A DNA stretch of 64,000 nucleotides from Janthinobacterium aquaticum (GTDB taxonomy: Bacteria > Pseudomonadota > Gammaproteobacteria > Burkholderiales > Burkholderiaceae_D). Position numbers and translations under genes: made by a program. The stretch spans positions 372,001 through 436,000 of the forward strand of contig NZ_WFLK01000004.1 in NCBI RefSeq assembly GCF_009208565.1, in the 5' to 3' direction. Shown piece by piece: positions 36,976-45,504 of this stretch (position 1 is the first letter of the stretch; each line of letters opens with the position of its first letter). The notes under the pieces are model-generated. The model did not search any database, was not told where the DNA came from, and saw nothing but the letters and a program-made list of their open reading frames with translations.

Positions 36976-39900
36976 TTACTTGTTGAGCGTATTGACCTGG
37001 ATCAGCGGCTCATCCGATTGCGGCGGCAAAGGCTTGCGTTCGCGCGGCTTGCGCTCCGGCTTCACGACATTGGCGGCAGCTTCGCGCGCCAGACGCAGTT
37101 TTTCCGGGTCGGTCGCTGCCATGGTCAGGCCAGCCGAACCGAGTACGGCGTTCAGGTCCACCGGCGCGGCAACGGCTGGCGCTGCTGCTGGCACTGGCAC
37201 TGGCACTGGCGCCGATGCTGGTGCTGCAACGTCGGCTACAACGGGTGCCGGCTCGGCAGCAGCCACCTCGGTCACTGCTGCCGGTGCCGTCACAGGTGCG
37301 CTGACAGGCTCGACAACTGCAGGCTCTGCAGCTACTGCTGCCACTGGCGCAGGCTCGGCGAGCGCAGCGCTGGTTTGCTCAGCCACTGGTGCAGCTTCCT
37401 GAACCACTGCCGGCGCCGCTTCCACTGGTGCAGCAAAGCTGTACTCGGCCGCTGGTGCCGGTTCCGCTTCTGTCGGCACGGCCTGGGCTGCAGCAATCAC
37501 GGCTTCCGTGGCAGCGGCAGGCACGATGACTTCGGCTGCCGGAGCGGTATCGGCAACAGCTGCTTCAGGCATCGGTACTGGTGCCTGTACTGGCGTCTCC
37601 ACGGCTGGCGCGGTTTCAGCAGCAGGTGCTTCAGCAACAGGCGCTTCGGCGGCCGCTGCAGGAGTCGATGCTGGCTTTACTTCCTGCACTGGCGTGACCG
37701 TGACCACATCGGTCACTTCCACCACTTCCGTGACCACCAGTGCTGGCGTGGTGTCGGTGGCGGCAACTTCGGTCGTTTCCACGGCCACTGCCACGCTGGC
37801 GATCAAGGTTTCTGGCGCGGGGGCAACCGTAAAGCTGATCACCGGTGCGTCCTGGCCTTCGCCGTTTGCCGATTCGATCAACTCACCGGTTTCACGGTCA
37901 CGGCGATTGCGGTTGCGGCCGCCACGACGACGACGGCGGCGCGGCTCTTCGCCTTCGCCTTCTTCGCCTTCTTCACCTTCCGGACCGGAATTGCCCTCGG
38001 CTTTGACCAGGCTCGTTGGCGCTGGTGCATCCGTTGCCGGACCTGCCGACGGCACCACCACATTGATGGCGGTGGCCGTGACGCCCACGGCGGCCAGCTC
38101 TTCGGCCTTGACGTCGGCTTTCAGTTCCGGCTTGACTTCAAAGGCGGCCTTGTCGGCGCGTGGTTCGCGCGCTTCGCGTGGCTGGCGTGCAGGACGCTCA
38201 CCGCGCTCGCCGCGCTCAGGACGCTCGCCGCGTGGCTCGCGCTCTGCGCGTTGTGGTGCTGCTGCGTCTGCCGGGTCGCGTGCTTCACGCGGCTCGCGTG
38301 GCGGACGCGGCGGGCGTGGCGGACGTGCTGCCTTGTCCTGGCCGTCGGTTTCCTTGGCTGCTTCTTCCTGGCCTGGACGCGCCTGGCCAGGTTCGCGTTC
38401 GTCGCGGCCCGGCTTGCCGTTGCGGCCACGGCCACGCGGGCCACGGCTGTTGCGGTCGCCACGGTCTGTCGTCGCTGCCGGCTTGACCGGCGCTACGGGT
38501 GCAGGCGCTGCCGCCACCGGTGCTGGCGCGCCGCTGAAGAAACGCATGATTTTGGCAATAATGCCTTCCGGTGCCGCTGGCACTGGCGCCGGTGCTGGCG
38601 CCACGTCGACCGGTTTACGCTCGACGATAGGTGCGGCCTCAGGCGTAATGGTCTTGACCATGGCTTCCTGGCGCGGCTTGGCTTCTTCCTTCTGGCGCTT
38701 GCTGTAGGCCATATCGGTTTCAGCGTGCTCGGCCAGGTTGTAGCTGGCTTGCGCGTCTTCCAGGCGCGGATCGTCATGCTTGATGCGCTCGAGCTTGTAG
38801 TGCGGCGTTTCCAGATGCTTGTTCGGGATCAGGATCACGGTGATGCGGTGGCGGCTTTCGATCTTCAGCACTTCGCCACGCTTTTCATTGAGCAAAAAGG
38901 CGCCCACGTCCACCGGCACTTGCACGTGGATGGTGGCCGAGTTTTCCTTCATCGCCTCTTCTTGGATGATGCGCAGCACCTGCAGGGCGGACGATTCGGT
39001 ATCGCGGATATGGCCGGTGCCCGAGCAGCGCGGGCAGGTCACGTGCGAGCCTTCGGACAGCGAAGGGCGCAGGCGCTGGCGCGACAGTTCCATCAGGCCG
39101 AAGCGCGAAATCTTGCCCATTTGTACACGTGCACGGTCATGGTGCAGCGCGTCTTTCAGGCGCTGTTCGACTTCGCGCTGGTTCTTGGCCACTTCCATGT
39201 CGATAAAGTCGATCACGATCAGGCCGCCCAGATCGCGCAGGCGCAGCTGGCGCGCCACTTCTTCGGCCGCTTCGCAGTTGGTGTTGAAGGCGGTGGTCTC
39301 GATGTCGGAACCGCGCGTGGCGCGTGCCGAGTTGACGTCGACCGAGACCAGCGCTTCGGTATGGTCGATAACAATCGCGCCGCCCGATGGCAGCGGCACC
39401 GTGCGCGAGTAGGCCGTCTCGATCTGGTGTTCGATCTGGAAGCGCGAGAACAGCGGTACATCGTCGCTGTAGCGTTTTACACGGTGCACCATATCGGGCA
39501 TCACGTGGCTCATGAACTGGTGTGCCTGTTCGTAGATCTCGTCGGTATCGATCAGGATCTCGCCGATATCTGGCTGGAAGTAGTCGCGAATGGCGCGGAT
39601 CACCAGCGAACTTTCCTGATAGATCAGGAACGCGCCGTTGGCCGACTTGCCGGCGCCTTCGATGGCGCGCCACAGTTGCATCAGGTAGTTCAGGTCCCAC
39701 TGCAGTTCATCGACGTTGCGGCCGATGCCGGCGGTGCGGGCAATCACCGACATGCCTGCTGGCAAGTCGAGCTTGTCCATGGTTTCGCGCAATTCCTGGC
39801 GCTCTTCACCTTCGACACGGCGCGATACGCCGCCGCCGCGCGGGTTGTTCGGCATCAGCACCAGGTAGCGGCCGGCCAGCGACACGAACGAGGTCAGCGC

Positions 39901-40239
39901 CGCGCCCTTGTTGCCGCGCTCTTCCTTTTCCACCTGGACCATGATTTCCTGGCCTTCGCGCAGCGCTTCCTTGACGGACGCATTGCGCACATCGACGCCT
40001 TCACGGAAATACGTGCGGGCAACTTCTTTGAAGGGGAGGAAACCATGGCGGTCTTCGCCGTAGCTGACGAAGCAGGCTTCGAGCGAAGGCTCGATGCGGG
40101 TGATCACGCCTTTGTAGATGTTCGACTTGCGCTGTTCGCGCCCGGCGGTCTCGATATCGATGTCGATCAGTTTCTGACCGTCGACGATGGCAACGCGCAA
40201 TTCTTCTTGCTGCGTTGCATTAAACAACATGCGTTTCAT
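36976..40239 (-). CDS. rne: Ribonuclease E
   Basis: 1087-aa endoribonuclease that begins mRNA decay and processes rRNA and tRNA. The N-terminus [21 protein letters not shown] is the family start. The S1 domain follows ([22 protein letters not shown]), then the DNase-I-like catalytic region ([13 protein letters not shown]) and the zinc-link CPRCSGTGH. The C-terminal half is disordered: an Arg/Gly/Pro-rich RNA-binding part, then about 300 residues of Ala/Pro/Val/Glu-rich near-repeats ([16 protein letters not shown]-like) and a short basic end, expected to scaffold a degradosome. GGAG lies eight bases before the ATG. The gene is divergent from rluC, with a long leader. Confidence 0.97.
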   Translation of the reverse strand: MKRMLFNATQQEELRVAIVDGQKLIDIDIETAGREQRKSNIYKGVITRIEPSLEACFVSYGEDRHGFLPFKEVARTYFREGVDVRNASVKEALREGQEIMVQVEKEERGNKGAALTSFVSLAGRYLVLMPNNPRGGGVSRRVEGEERQELRETMDKLDLPAGMSVIARTAGIGRNVDELQWDLNYLMQLWRAIEGAGKSANGAFLIYQESSLVIRAIRDYFQPDIGEILIDTDEIYEQAHQFMSHVMPDMVHRVKRYSDDVPLFSRFQIEHQIETAYSRTVPLPSGGAIVIDHTEALVSVDVNSARATRGSDIETTAFNTNCEAAEEVARQLRLRDLGGLIVIDFIDMEVAKNQREVEQRLKDALHHDRARVQMGKISRFGLMELSRQRLRPSLSEGSHVTCPRCSGTGHIRDTESSALQVLRIIQEEAMKENSATIHVQVPVDVGAFLLNEKRGEVLKIESRHRITVILIPNKHLETPHYKLERIKHDDPRLEDAQASYNLAEHAETDMAYSKRQKEEAKPRQEAMVKTITPEAAPIVERKPVDVAPAPAPVPAAPEGIIAKIMRFFSGAPAPVAAAPAPVAPVKPAATTDRGDRNSRGPRGRGRNGKPGRDEREPGQARPGQEEAAKETDGQDKAARPPRPPRPPREPREARDPADAAAPQRAEREPRGERPERGERGERPARQPREAREPRADKAAFEVKPELKADVKAEELAAVGVTATAINVVVPSAGPATDAPAPTSLVKAEGNSGPEGEEGEEGEGEEPRRRRRRGGRNRNRRDRETGELIESANGEGQDAPVISFTVAPAPETLIASVAVAVETTEVAATDTTPALVVTEVVEVTDVVTVTPVQEVKPASTPAAAAEAPVAEAPAAETAPAVETPVQAPVPMPEAAVADTAPAAEVIVPAAATEAVIAAAQAVPTEAEPAPAAEYSFAAPVEAAPAVVQEAAPVAEQTSAALAEPAPVAAVAAEPAVVEPVSAPVTAPAAVTEVAAAEPAPVVADVAAPASAPVPVPVPAAAPAVAAPVDLNAVLGSAGLTMAATDPEKLRLAREAAANVVKPERKPRERKPLPPQSDEPLIQVNTLNK

Positions 40240-40273
40240 TTTTATAACTCCGCGACCCGTAGGCCGTCTCAAA

Positions 40274-40293
40274 GCTGTTTCCGGAGAAACAGC
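40274..40293 (-). promoter_or_regulatory. UNCG-capped stem-loop in the rne leader
   Basis: GCTGTTTC pairs perfectly with GAAACAGC. Read on the minus strand the loop is C(TCCG)G, the very stable UNCG tetraloop class. It is 35 nt upstream of the rne ATG and could be a target or handle for RNase E autoregulation. Confidence 0.6.
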
Positions 40294-40749
40294 AAAAGTA
40301 CAGGGATATACGCGAGAACGGGAGTGATGGCGGGGGAAATGCCGGGTCGTGCGGCGCAATAACGTGATGACGTTACGGCCGCAACGTGGCGCATGAGGTC
40401 GATCGACATGCCGAGTGACATGACACCTGCACTCATCTGATGCACCCGTGTCAGGTGCAGAGAATGCAAGCGGTCAGCAAATTCAGAGCCAAATCGTAAG
40501 GCTCACATACTGGAATCGCGATGGCGAGGCCCGAGCCTCAGCCTATTCATCGACAACCCTCAATACTGTGGCTTCATACGGGGTTTGGCGAAAACGGCAA
40601 GCGTTATCAACTTCATCAACCCGCGAGCCCGGCTCGATCAGCCTCGCTAACGGGTACTTATCCTTATAATCCAGGTCACTCTCTTCAGCATCCCCGCGCC
40701 TTATCCGATTACAACTACGGTGCAACCTTGATCTACGCGAGGCTGGTGC

Positions 40750-40779
40750 GTATACATTTTTTTCCACCGAATTTGCAAT
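40750..40779 (-). promoter_or_regulatory. Candidate rne promoter
   Basis: TTGCAA (40774-40779) and TATACG (40750-40755) on the minus strand are 18 bp apart, each 4 of 6 to consensus. This would give a leader of about 505 nt. Confidence 0.35.
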
Positions 40780-40912
40780 TTGGCGGGGCCGGTGGAGACG
40801 CCCCTGTGTAAAATGTGCTTTTATTCTTACACCAGCAGCAGCCAGGGCCGCAGCGAAATGATTATATATTCAAAATGAAGGACTTAGAGAGATTTCTGGG
40901 AAGACATAGTAA

Positions 40913-41908
40913 ATGAAGAGTCAAAATGATGTTGTTCCCCCTTCAACACCCCCGGTTCAACCGCAAGCACAATTCGTCACGATCGCCGAAGAAGAGGCCG
41001 GTCAGCGCATCGATAACTACTTGCTAAGAGTATGCAAGGGCGTGCCTAAAAGCCACATCTACCGCATCCTGCGTTCCGGTGAGGTGCGCGTCAACAAGGG
41101 CCGCATCGACCAGCTGTACCGCTTGGCCGCCGGCGACGTGGTGCGCATACCGCCGGTGCGCGTGGCCGAAAAGGCCCATACCGGCGCGCCGGCCGCCGAA
41201 TTCGCTATCATCTTTGAAGACGCCCACCTGCTGGTGATCGACAAGCCGGCCGGCGTGGCCGTGCATGGCGGCTCGGGCGTGTCGTTCGGGGTGATCGAGC
41301 AATTGCGCGCTTCGCGCCCGGACGCCAAGTTCCTGGAACTGGTACACCGGCTCGACCGCGACACCTCGGGCCTGTTGTTATTGGCCAAGAAACGTTCGGC
41401 GCTGACTAATCTGCACGAGCAGATGCGCGACGGCGTGACCGACAAGCGCTATCTGGTGATGGTGGCTGGCGACTGGAAGAATGCGCGCCAGCATATCAAG
41501 TTGCCATTGCATAAATATACAACTGCGGATGGTGAGCGCCGCGTTTCGGTACAGGCCGATGGTCTGGCGTCGCATACGGTGTTTTCGCTATTGCATAAGT
41601 ACAATGACTTTGCCTTGCTGGAAGCTGAACTGAAGACCGGCCGCACGCATCAGATCCGCGTGCACCTGTCGTCGTCGGGCTTTCCGATTGTCGGCGACGA
41701 CAAATACGGTGACTTTGCGCTCAATCGCGCCTTGTTGAAGGCCGACGCCACGCGCGGCGCGCTCAAACGCATGTTCCTGCACGCGCACCAGATCACGTTC
41801 ATCCACCCGGACAGCAGCCGGCCGATGACGCTCAATGCACCGTTGGCCGCCGAGTGCCAGCGTTTCTTGGTAAGCTTGGGCAAACCGTTGTCCATGGCTG
41901 CACGCTAA
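40913..41908 (+). CDS. rluC: 23S rRNA pseudouridine synthase RluC
   Basis: 331-aa RluA/RluC-family enzyme, expected to make pseudouridines 955, 2504 and 2580 in 23S rRNA. An S4 RNA-binding domain covers about residues 25-85 (QRIDNYLLRVCKGVPKSHIYRILRSGEVRVNKGR). The catalytic motif HRLDRDTSGLLLLAKK has the nucleophilic D148, and RTHQIRVHL follows. It is divergent from rne, the usual arrangement. A Ser/Pro-rich 20-residue leader precedes the S4 domain. Confidence 0.95.
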   Translation: MKSQNDVVPPSTPPVQPQAQFVTIAEEEAGQRIDNYLLRVCKGVPKSHIYRILRSGEVRVNKGRIDQLYRLAAGDVVRIPPVRVAEKAHTGAPAAEFAIIFEDAHLLVIDKPAGVAVHGGSGVSFGVIEQLRASRPDAKFLELVHRLDRDTSGLLLLAKKRSALTNLHEQMRDGVTDKRYLVMVAGDWKNARQHIKLPLHKYTTADGERRVSVQADGLASHTVFSLLHKYNDFALLEAELKTGRTHQIRVHLSSSGFPIVGDDKYGDFALNRALLKADATRGALKRMFLHAHQITFIHPDSSRPMTLNAPLAAECQRFLVSLGKPLSMAAR

Positions 41909-41985
41909 TTGCCGCAGCAGCTGCTCACAAGGCGGCTGGCGGCCAACATTACTTCAAGGAGCCGGCGGCTGGGTCGTCGGGAAAC

Positions 41986-42645
41986 ATGGCAAGAAAGCAA
42001 TTTGATCTGATCGTCTTCGATTGGGACGGTACCCTGATGGACAGTACCTCGACCATCGTGAAATGCATCCAGGCCGCGGCCAGGGATCTGGGCTTGCCGG
42101 TTCCGACCGATTTGCTGGCCTCGCATGTGATCGGGCTGGGCCTGCTCGAAGCGATGCAGCTGGCCATGCCCGGTCTCGAGCCGAAGTTCCACGCACGCAT
42201 GGCCGAGCGCTACCGCTATCACGCGCTGTCGCGTGATCATGAGATGACGCTGTTTCCGGGTGTACAGGAAATGCTGCAGGAGCTGTCCGGCGAAGGCTAT
42301 TTCCTGGCCGTTGCCACCGGCAAGAGCCGCGTGGGCCTGAACCGTTCGCTCAACGCCGTCAAATTGCTGTCGCTGTTCGATGCCACGCGTTGCGCCGATG
42401 AAACTTTTTCCAAGCCGCATCCGGCCATGCTGCAGGAGCTGACGCGTGAACTGGGGCAGGACATGCGCCGCACCGTGATGATCGGCGACACCACGCATGA
42501 TCTGCAGATGGCAAGCAACGCGGGGGCGGCCGGTATTGCCGTCGAATATGGCGCCCATCCGGTCCACGAGCTCAAAACCTGTCCGGCCCTGTATTCGGCG
42601 CCGAGCGTGGCGCAGCTGCATCAATGGCTGAGCGAGCACGCATGA
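41986..42645 (+). CDS. HAD-IA family hydrolase (phosphoglycolate phosphatase-like)
   Basis: 219-aa haloacid-dehalogenase-type phosphatase. Motif I is FDWDGTLMDS (nucleophile D12, acid/base D14). Motif II lies in AVATGKSRVG, motif III is the lysine of SKPHPAML and motif IV is IGDTTHDLQMA. A helical cap (about 20-85) marks subfamily IA, as in Gph; the true substrate is uncertain. GGGAAA precedes the ATG at 41986. The gene sits between rluC and a Rieske gene, whose start overlaps its stop (ATGA). Confidence 0.92.
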   Translation: MARKQFDLIVFDWDGTLMDSTSTIVKCIQAAARDLGLPVPTDLLASHVIGLGLLEAMQLAMPGLEPKFHARMAERYRYHALSRDHEMTLFPGVQEMLQELSGEGYFLAVATGKSRVGLNRSLNAVKLLSLFDATRCADETFSKPHPAMLQELTRELGQDMRRTVMIGDTTHDLQMASNAGAAGIAVEYGAHPVHELKTCPALYSAPSVAQLHQWLSEHA

Positions 42646-43019
42646 TGGACGCGCCCGAAGAGTTGTTGATTGGCCCGGCCGATGCGGTCGCCAGCGGCGG
42701 CAAGGGTGTGCGCTTTGCCGTGCTCGCTGGCGGCCAGGCCGCGACCGGTTTCGTGGTGCGTCACGAAGGCAAGGCGTATGCCTACCTGAACCGCTGCGCC
42801 CATGTGCCGATCGAACTCGATTGGGCCGAAGGCGAATTTTTCGAATCGAGCGGCTTGTATCTGATGTGTTCGACGCATGGCGCCGTGTATGTGCCGGAAA
42901 GTGGCCTGTGTGCAGGCGGCCCCTGCAAGGGCGGGCGACTGCGTCCGATCCTGGTCAGCGAGCGCGACGGCCAGTTGTACTGGCAGCCCGACGATTATGT
43001 TACGCCGGTAAAAAAATAG
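42642..43019 (+). CDS. Rieske [2Fe-2S] ferredoxin-like protein
   Basis: 125-aa single-domain Rieske protein. Cluster ligands are C52 and H54 (CAH) and C76 and H79 (CSTH), typical of Rieske ferredoxins of oxygenase or nitrite-reductase small-subunit type. It has no signal peptide or membrane anchor. The ATG at 42642 overlaps the HAD gene stop by four bases, so it is coupled to it, and sppA follows by about 20 bp. The same rne-rluC-HAD-Rieske-sppA order is, as I recall, frequent in Burkholderiales; the redox partner is unknown. Confidence 0.9.
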   Translation: MMDAPEELLIGPADAVASGGKGVRFAVLAGGQAATGFVVRHEGKAYAYLNRCAHVPIELDWAEGEFFESSGLYLMCSTHGAVYVPESGLCAGGPCKGGRLRPILVSERDGQLYWQPDDYVTPVKK

Positions 43020-43040
43020 TAGATTCTTGCAAGGCAAATT

Positions 43041-44021
43041 ATGAGCGATAACACGAATGACAAGCCCGTCGGCGGCGCGCCGGCCGGCCATTGGGAACGG
43101 GACGTGCTGGAAAAGCTGGTGTTTGCCACCTTGCAGGAGCAGCGCGCGCACCGGCGCTGGAGCATTTTCTTCAAGCTGTTCAGCCTGTTGATCGTGCTGT
43201 TCGCCTTGTGGGTCTTTTATGACTATAACAATACCGACGACAGCGAGACGCTGGGCCGCCATACGGCGCTGATCGATATCAACGGCAGCATCGAGGCCGA
43301 AGGCAGCGGCTCGGCCGCCGTGGTGATCCCGGCGCTGGACAAGGCGTTTTCCGACAGCGGTTCGGTGGCCGTGGTGCTGCATATCAATAGTCCGGGTGGC
43401 AGCCCGGTGCAGGCCGGCATGATCGTTGATGAAATGCGCCGCCTGCGCAAAGGCTATCCTGACAAGCCGCTGTATGTGGTGGTCGACGAGATGTGCGCCT
43501 CGGGTGGCTACTATATAGCGGCAGCGGCCGACCGCATCTATGTCAACAAGGCCAGCGTGGTCGGCTCGATCGGCGTGCTGATGGACGGCTTTGGTTTCAC
43601 GGGTACCATGGAAAAGGTCGGCGTCGAACGCCGCCTGCTCACCTCCGGTGTCAACAAGGGCTTTATGGACCCGTTCAGCCCCATGGGCGACAAGCAGAAG
43701 GCCTATGCCCAGGGCATGCTGGACGAAATTCATGACCAGTTTATCGAGGTGGTGCGCAGCGGCCGCGGCAAGCGCCTGAAAGAAACTGCCGACACTTTCT
43801 CCGGCCTGTACTGGACCGGCGCGCGCGCCGTGGAAATGGGCCTGGCCGATGATTTTGGCACGGTCGACAGCGTGGCGCGCGACATCGTCAAGGCCGAAGA
43901 CATCGTCGACTATACCCAGCATGAAGGCTTGCCGGAGCGGGTGCTGAAAAAATTTGGCGCGGCCATGGGCGCGGGCGCCATCAAGGCTGCTGCGCAGCAA
44001 ACCCAGCCGTTATTACGCTGA
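43041..44021 (+). CDS. sppA: S49 family signal peptide peptidase (SppA/SohB type)
   Basis: 326-aa membrane-anchored serine protease that degrades cleaved signal peptides. A cytoplasmic N-terminus is followed by one membrane helix (about 41-60, SIFFKLFSLLIVLFALWVFY), then a periplasmic S49 domain with the catalytic dyad S154 (CASGGYY) and K206 (TSGVNKGFMDPF). It is the short (single-domain) form. AAGG precedes the ATG. The last gene of the rluC-HAD-Rieske-sppA run. Confidence 0.94.
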   Translation: MSDNTNDKPVGGAPAGHWERDVLEKLVFATLQEQRAHRRWSIFFKLFSLLIVLFALWVFYDYNNTDDSETLGRHTALIDINGSIEAEGSGSAAVVIPALDKAFSDSGSVAVVLHINSPGGSPVQAGMIVDEMRRLRKGYPDKPLYVVVDEMCASGGYYIAAAADRIYVNKASVVGSIGVLMDGFGFTGTMEKVGVERRLLTSGVNKGFMDPFSPMGDKQKAYAQGMLDEIHDQFIEVVRSGRGKRLKETADTFSGLYWTGARAVEMGLADDFGTVDSVARDIVKAEDIVDYTQHEGLPERVLKKFGAAMGAGAIKAAAQQTQPLLR

Positions 44022-44032
44022 ATAATTTTCAC

Positions 44033-44060
44033 TTGAAAATACTGTCAGGTGAGCTATATT
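44033..44060 (+). promoter_or_regulatory. Sigma-70-type promoter behind sppA
   Basis: TTGAAA (44033-44038) and TATATT (44055-44060) are separated by 16 bp. Both are 5 of 6 to consensus, and no protein gene starts downstream on this strand before the terminator at 44219-44250. Confidence 0.6.
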
Positions 44061-44066
44061 GGTATC

Positions 44067-44250
44067 GTAGTTCACTTCAAGGGAGGATGAGATAAATCAG
44101 ACGACAATCTTCACAAGTGGTCGGTACGAACTTGAATGCAGGTCTTGAACTACTTGCCGCATCGACGATGCGGTTCTGAGTGAATTTATATTCCTCACTA
44201 TAGTCCCGATGGGACTTGGGAACGGCGGCGCAATGCCGCCGTTTCCTTTT
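44067..44250 (+). ncRNA. Candidate small non-coding RNA
   Basis: A good promoter is followed after about 185 nt by an intrinsic terminator, with no sensible reading frame between. Several helices can form: GTTCACT near the 5' end with AGTGAAT near 44180; CCGCATCG/CGATGCGG at about 44158-44174; AGTCCC/GGGACT at about 44202-44216; and the terminator stem. A GGGAGGATGAG segment near the 5' end is accessible and purine-rich. I do not recognise the family; 6S RNA is one possibility because of the long closed-stem layout. Confidence 0.45.
44219..44250 (+). terminator. Rho-independent terminator
   Basis: AACGGCGGC (44221-44229) pairs with GCCGCCGTT (44235-44243) around GCAAT, then TCCTTTT. There is no U-run for the minus strand, so it serves plus-strand transcripts (the candidate small RNA and sppA). 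Confidence 0.85.
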
Positions 44251-44264
44251 GGCTGCCGACTTGA

Positions 44265-44558
44265 TCACTTTGTTTGTTCCTGCTCATGCCGACAGCTTGT
44301 CAGCGCCGTGCCTGGTTCGCTGGCGCCAGTGCGGGCAAAGCCGCCGTCGGCCAGCCAGGCATGAAAGTGCTGTTGCGTCTGTGCGTACCAGCGCGACTGG
44401 CTGGCCGGCATGGTGCTGGCGACGGCACTGGCGCCAGCAAGCGGAGCGCGCCAGCGCGCCAGGGTCAGTTGGGCCAGGTGCATGGCGTTGTGTTCGGCGG
44501 CAATGCGTGTCCGCATCTCGGCGACACAGCTTTCCAGTGAACGGGTAGGGTTTGTCAT
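44265..44558 (-). CDS. Small hypothetical protein
   Basis: 97-aa frame with a plausible composition: an amphipathic helical N-terminus (RSLESCVAEMRTRIAAEHNAMHLAQLTLARW), then a polar region with SRWYAQTQQHFHAWLADGGFA. There is no signal peptide or membrane helix and no family I recognise. The ATG at 44558 is preceded by AAGAAAG. An antisense frame over the same stretch is less protein-like. AT-rich DNA with a 10-bp direct repeat lies upstream. Confidence 0.5.
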   Translation of the reverse strand: MTNPTRSLESCVAEMRTRIAAEHNAMHLAQLTLARWRAPLAGASAVASTMPASQSRWYAQTQQHFHAWLADGGFARTGASEPGTALTSCRHEQEQTK

Positions 44559-44595
44559 GGCAATCTTTCTTGGCTAACTAGCGGCTCAGGTCGAT

Positions 44596-44627
44596 ATTCC
44601 TAATGCTCAGTAGGCAAATTCCTAATG
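44596..44627. repeat. Direct repeat ATTCCTAATG, 22 bp apart
   Basis: Identical 10-mers at 44596-44605 and 44618-44627, two helical turns apart, in the divergent region between the small hypothetical gene and the pseudouridine synthase gene. This is operator-like spacing. Confidence 0.4.
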
Positions 44628-44776
44628 AGGTTTTCAGTCTAGCCAAGCAAATTTCCTGCTATTTGACATATCTCAAAAGAAATGGCCTGCCAGGCCAAAA
44701 ACAGTCCTTGAACTCGTCAGTAACTGTGCAGCAGCGCGACTTCCCGCTGCCTGCCGCATCTGGTAAAGTCACGCCC

Positions 44777-45487
44777 ATGAGCAAATTATCCCTAGACCGC
44801 ATCCTGCAATCGCAGGGTTTTGGCACCCGCAAGTACTGTCGTTCCCTGATTGAAGACGGCGACGTCGTGATCGACGGCGTCACCCAGACCAATTACCGCA
44901 CCACCGTTGAAACCGACGGCCTGGTGCTCAATGTATTTGATGAAGAGTGGGTCTACCATGAGCATGTGTATATCGCGCTCAACAAGCCGGCCAATTTCGA
45001 ATGCTCACGCAAGCCCAGCCATCACCCCGGCGTGCTGACGCTGTTGCCCGAGCAGTTCAGCTGGCGCGAAGTGCAGCCGGTCGGCCGGCTTGACCACGAT
45101 ACCACCGGTATGCTGTTGATGTCCGACGATGGCCCCTTTATCCATGCACAATCGTCGCCGAAGCGCCATGTTCCGAAAATCTACCAGGCCACCACGCAAG
45201 ACCCGGTGACCGATGAGCTGGTGGCGCAACTGCTGGCCGGCGTGAAACTGCATGACGAACCGGCGCCGCTCGCTGCGCTGACCTGCATCAAGCGCGGCGA
45301 GCACCAGCTGGAAATCGTGCTCGAGCAGGGCAAATACCACCAAGTCAAGCGCATGCTGGCCGCCGCCGGCAACCACTGCAGCGCACTGCACCGCTCCGCC
45401 ATCGGCAGTCTGACGCTGGCGTCGCTGGACATAGCCGAAGGCGAATGGTGCTACCTGACGCGTGAGCAACTGGCGTTGCTGGCCTGA
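44777..45487 (+). CDS. rsuA: RsuA-family 16S rRNA pseudouridine synthase
   Basis: 236-aa RsuA/RluB/E/F-type enzyme. An N-terminal S4 domain (LSLDRILQSQGFGTRKYCRSLIEDGDVVIDG) precedes the catalytic motif VGRLDHDTTGMLLMSDDG with D106 and the C-terminal KYHQVKRMLAAAGNHCSALHR. Similarity of the S4 plus GRLDxDTTG layout favours RsuA (16S position 516), but RluE/F-type cannot be excluded by eye. The ATG at 44777 starts at the S4 domain; longer upstream codons are AT-rich and non-conserved. Confidence 0.88.
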   Translation: MSKLSLDRILQSQGFGTRKYCRSLIEDGDVVIDGVTQTNYRTTVETDGLVLNVFDEEWVYHEHVYIALNKPANFECSRKPSHHPGVLTLLPEQFSWREVQPVGRLDHDTTGMLLMSDDGPFIHAQSSPKRHVPKIYQATTQDPVTDELVAQLLAGVKLHDEPAPLAALTCIKRGEHQLEIVLEQGKYHQVKRMLAAAGNHCSALHRSAIGSLTLASLDIAEGEWCYLTREQLALLA

Positions 45488-45504
45488 CCCCATCATTTGA
45501 AACC

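Larger units (their letters stand above)
40240..40912. other. rne leader and rne-rluC intergenic region
   Basis: About 670 bp without a convincing gene. Overlapping short frames at 40448-40811 lack ribosome-binding sites. A long rne leader (about 500 nt if the promoter at 40750-40779 is right) matches the known habit of rne mRNAs being autoregulated through their 5' UTR. It includes a UNCG-capped hairpin (40274-40293). Confidence 0.6.

Noticed and set aside
37018-40362. A 1114-codon open frame antisense to rne
   Set aside because: It is a GC-rich shadow of rne: its translation is rich in His, Cys, Arg and Gly, with no motif and no ribosome-binding site.
40448-40811. Small open frames in the rne-rluC gap
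   Set aside because: No ribosome-binding site and overlapping frames of similar length; the region is better explained by the rne leader.
44080-44100. GGGAGG followed by ATG AGA TAA behind the 44.03-kb promoter
   Set aside because: The ATG touches the purine run with no spacing and the frame is two codons long, so it is not a gene start.
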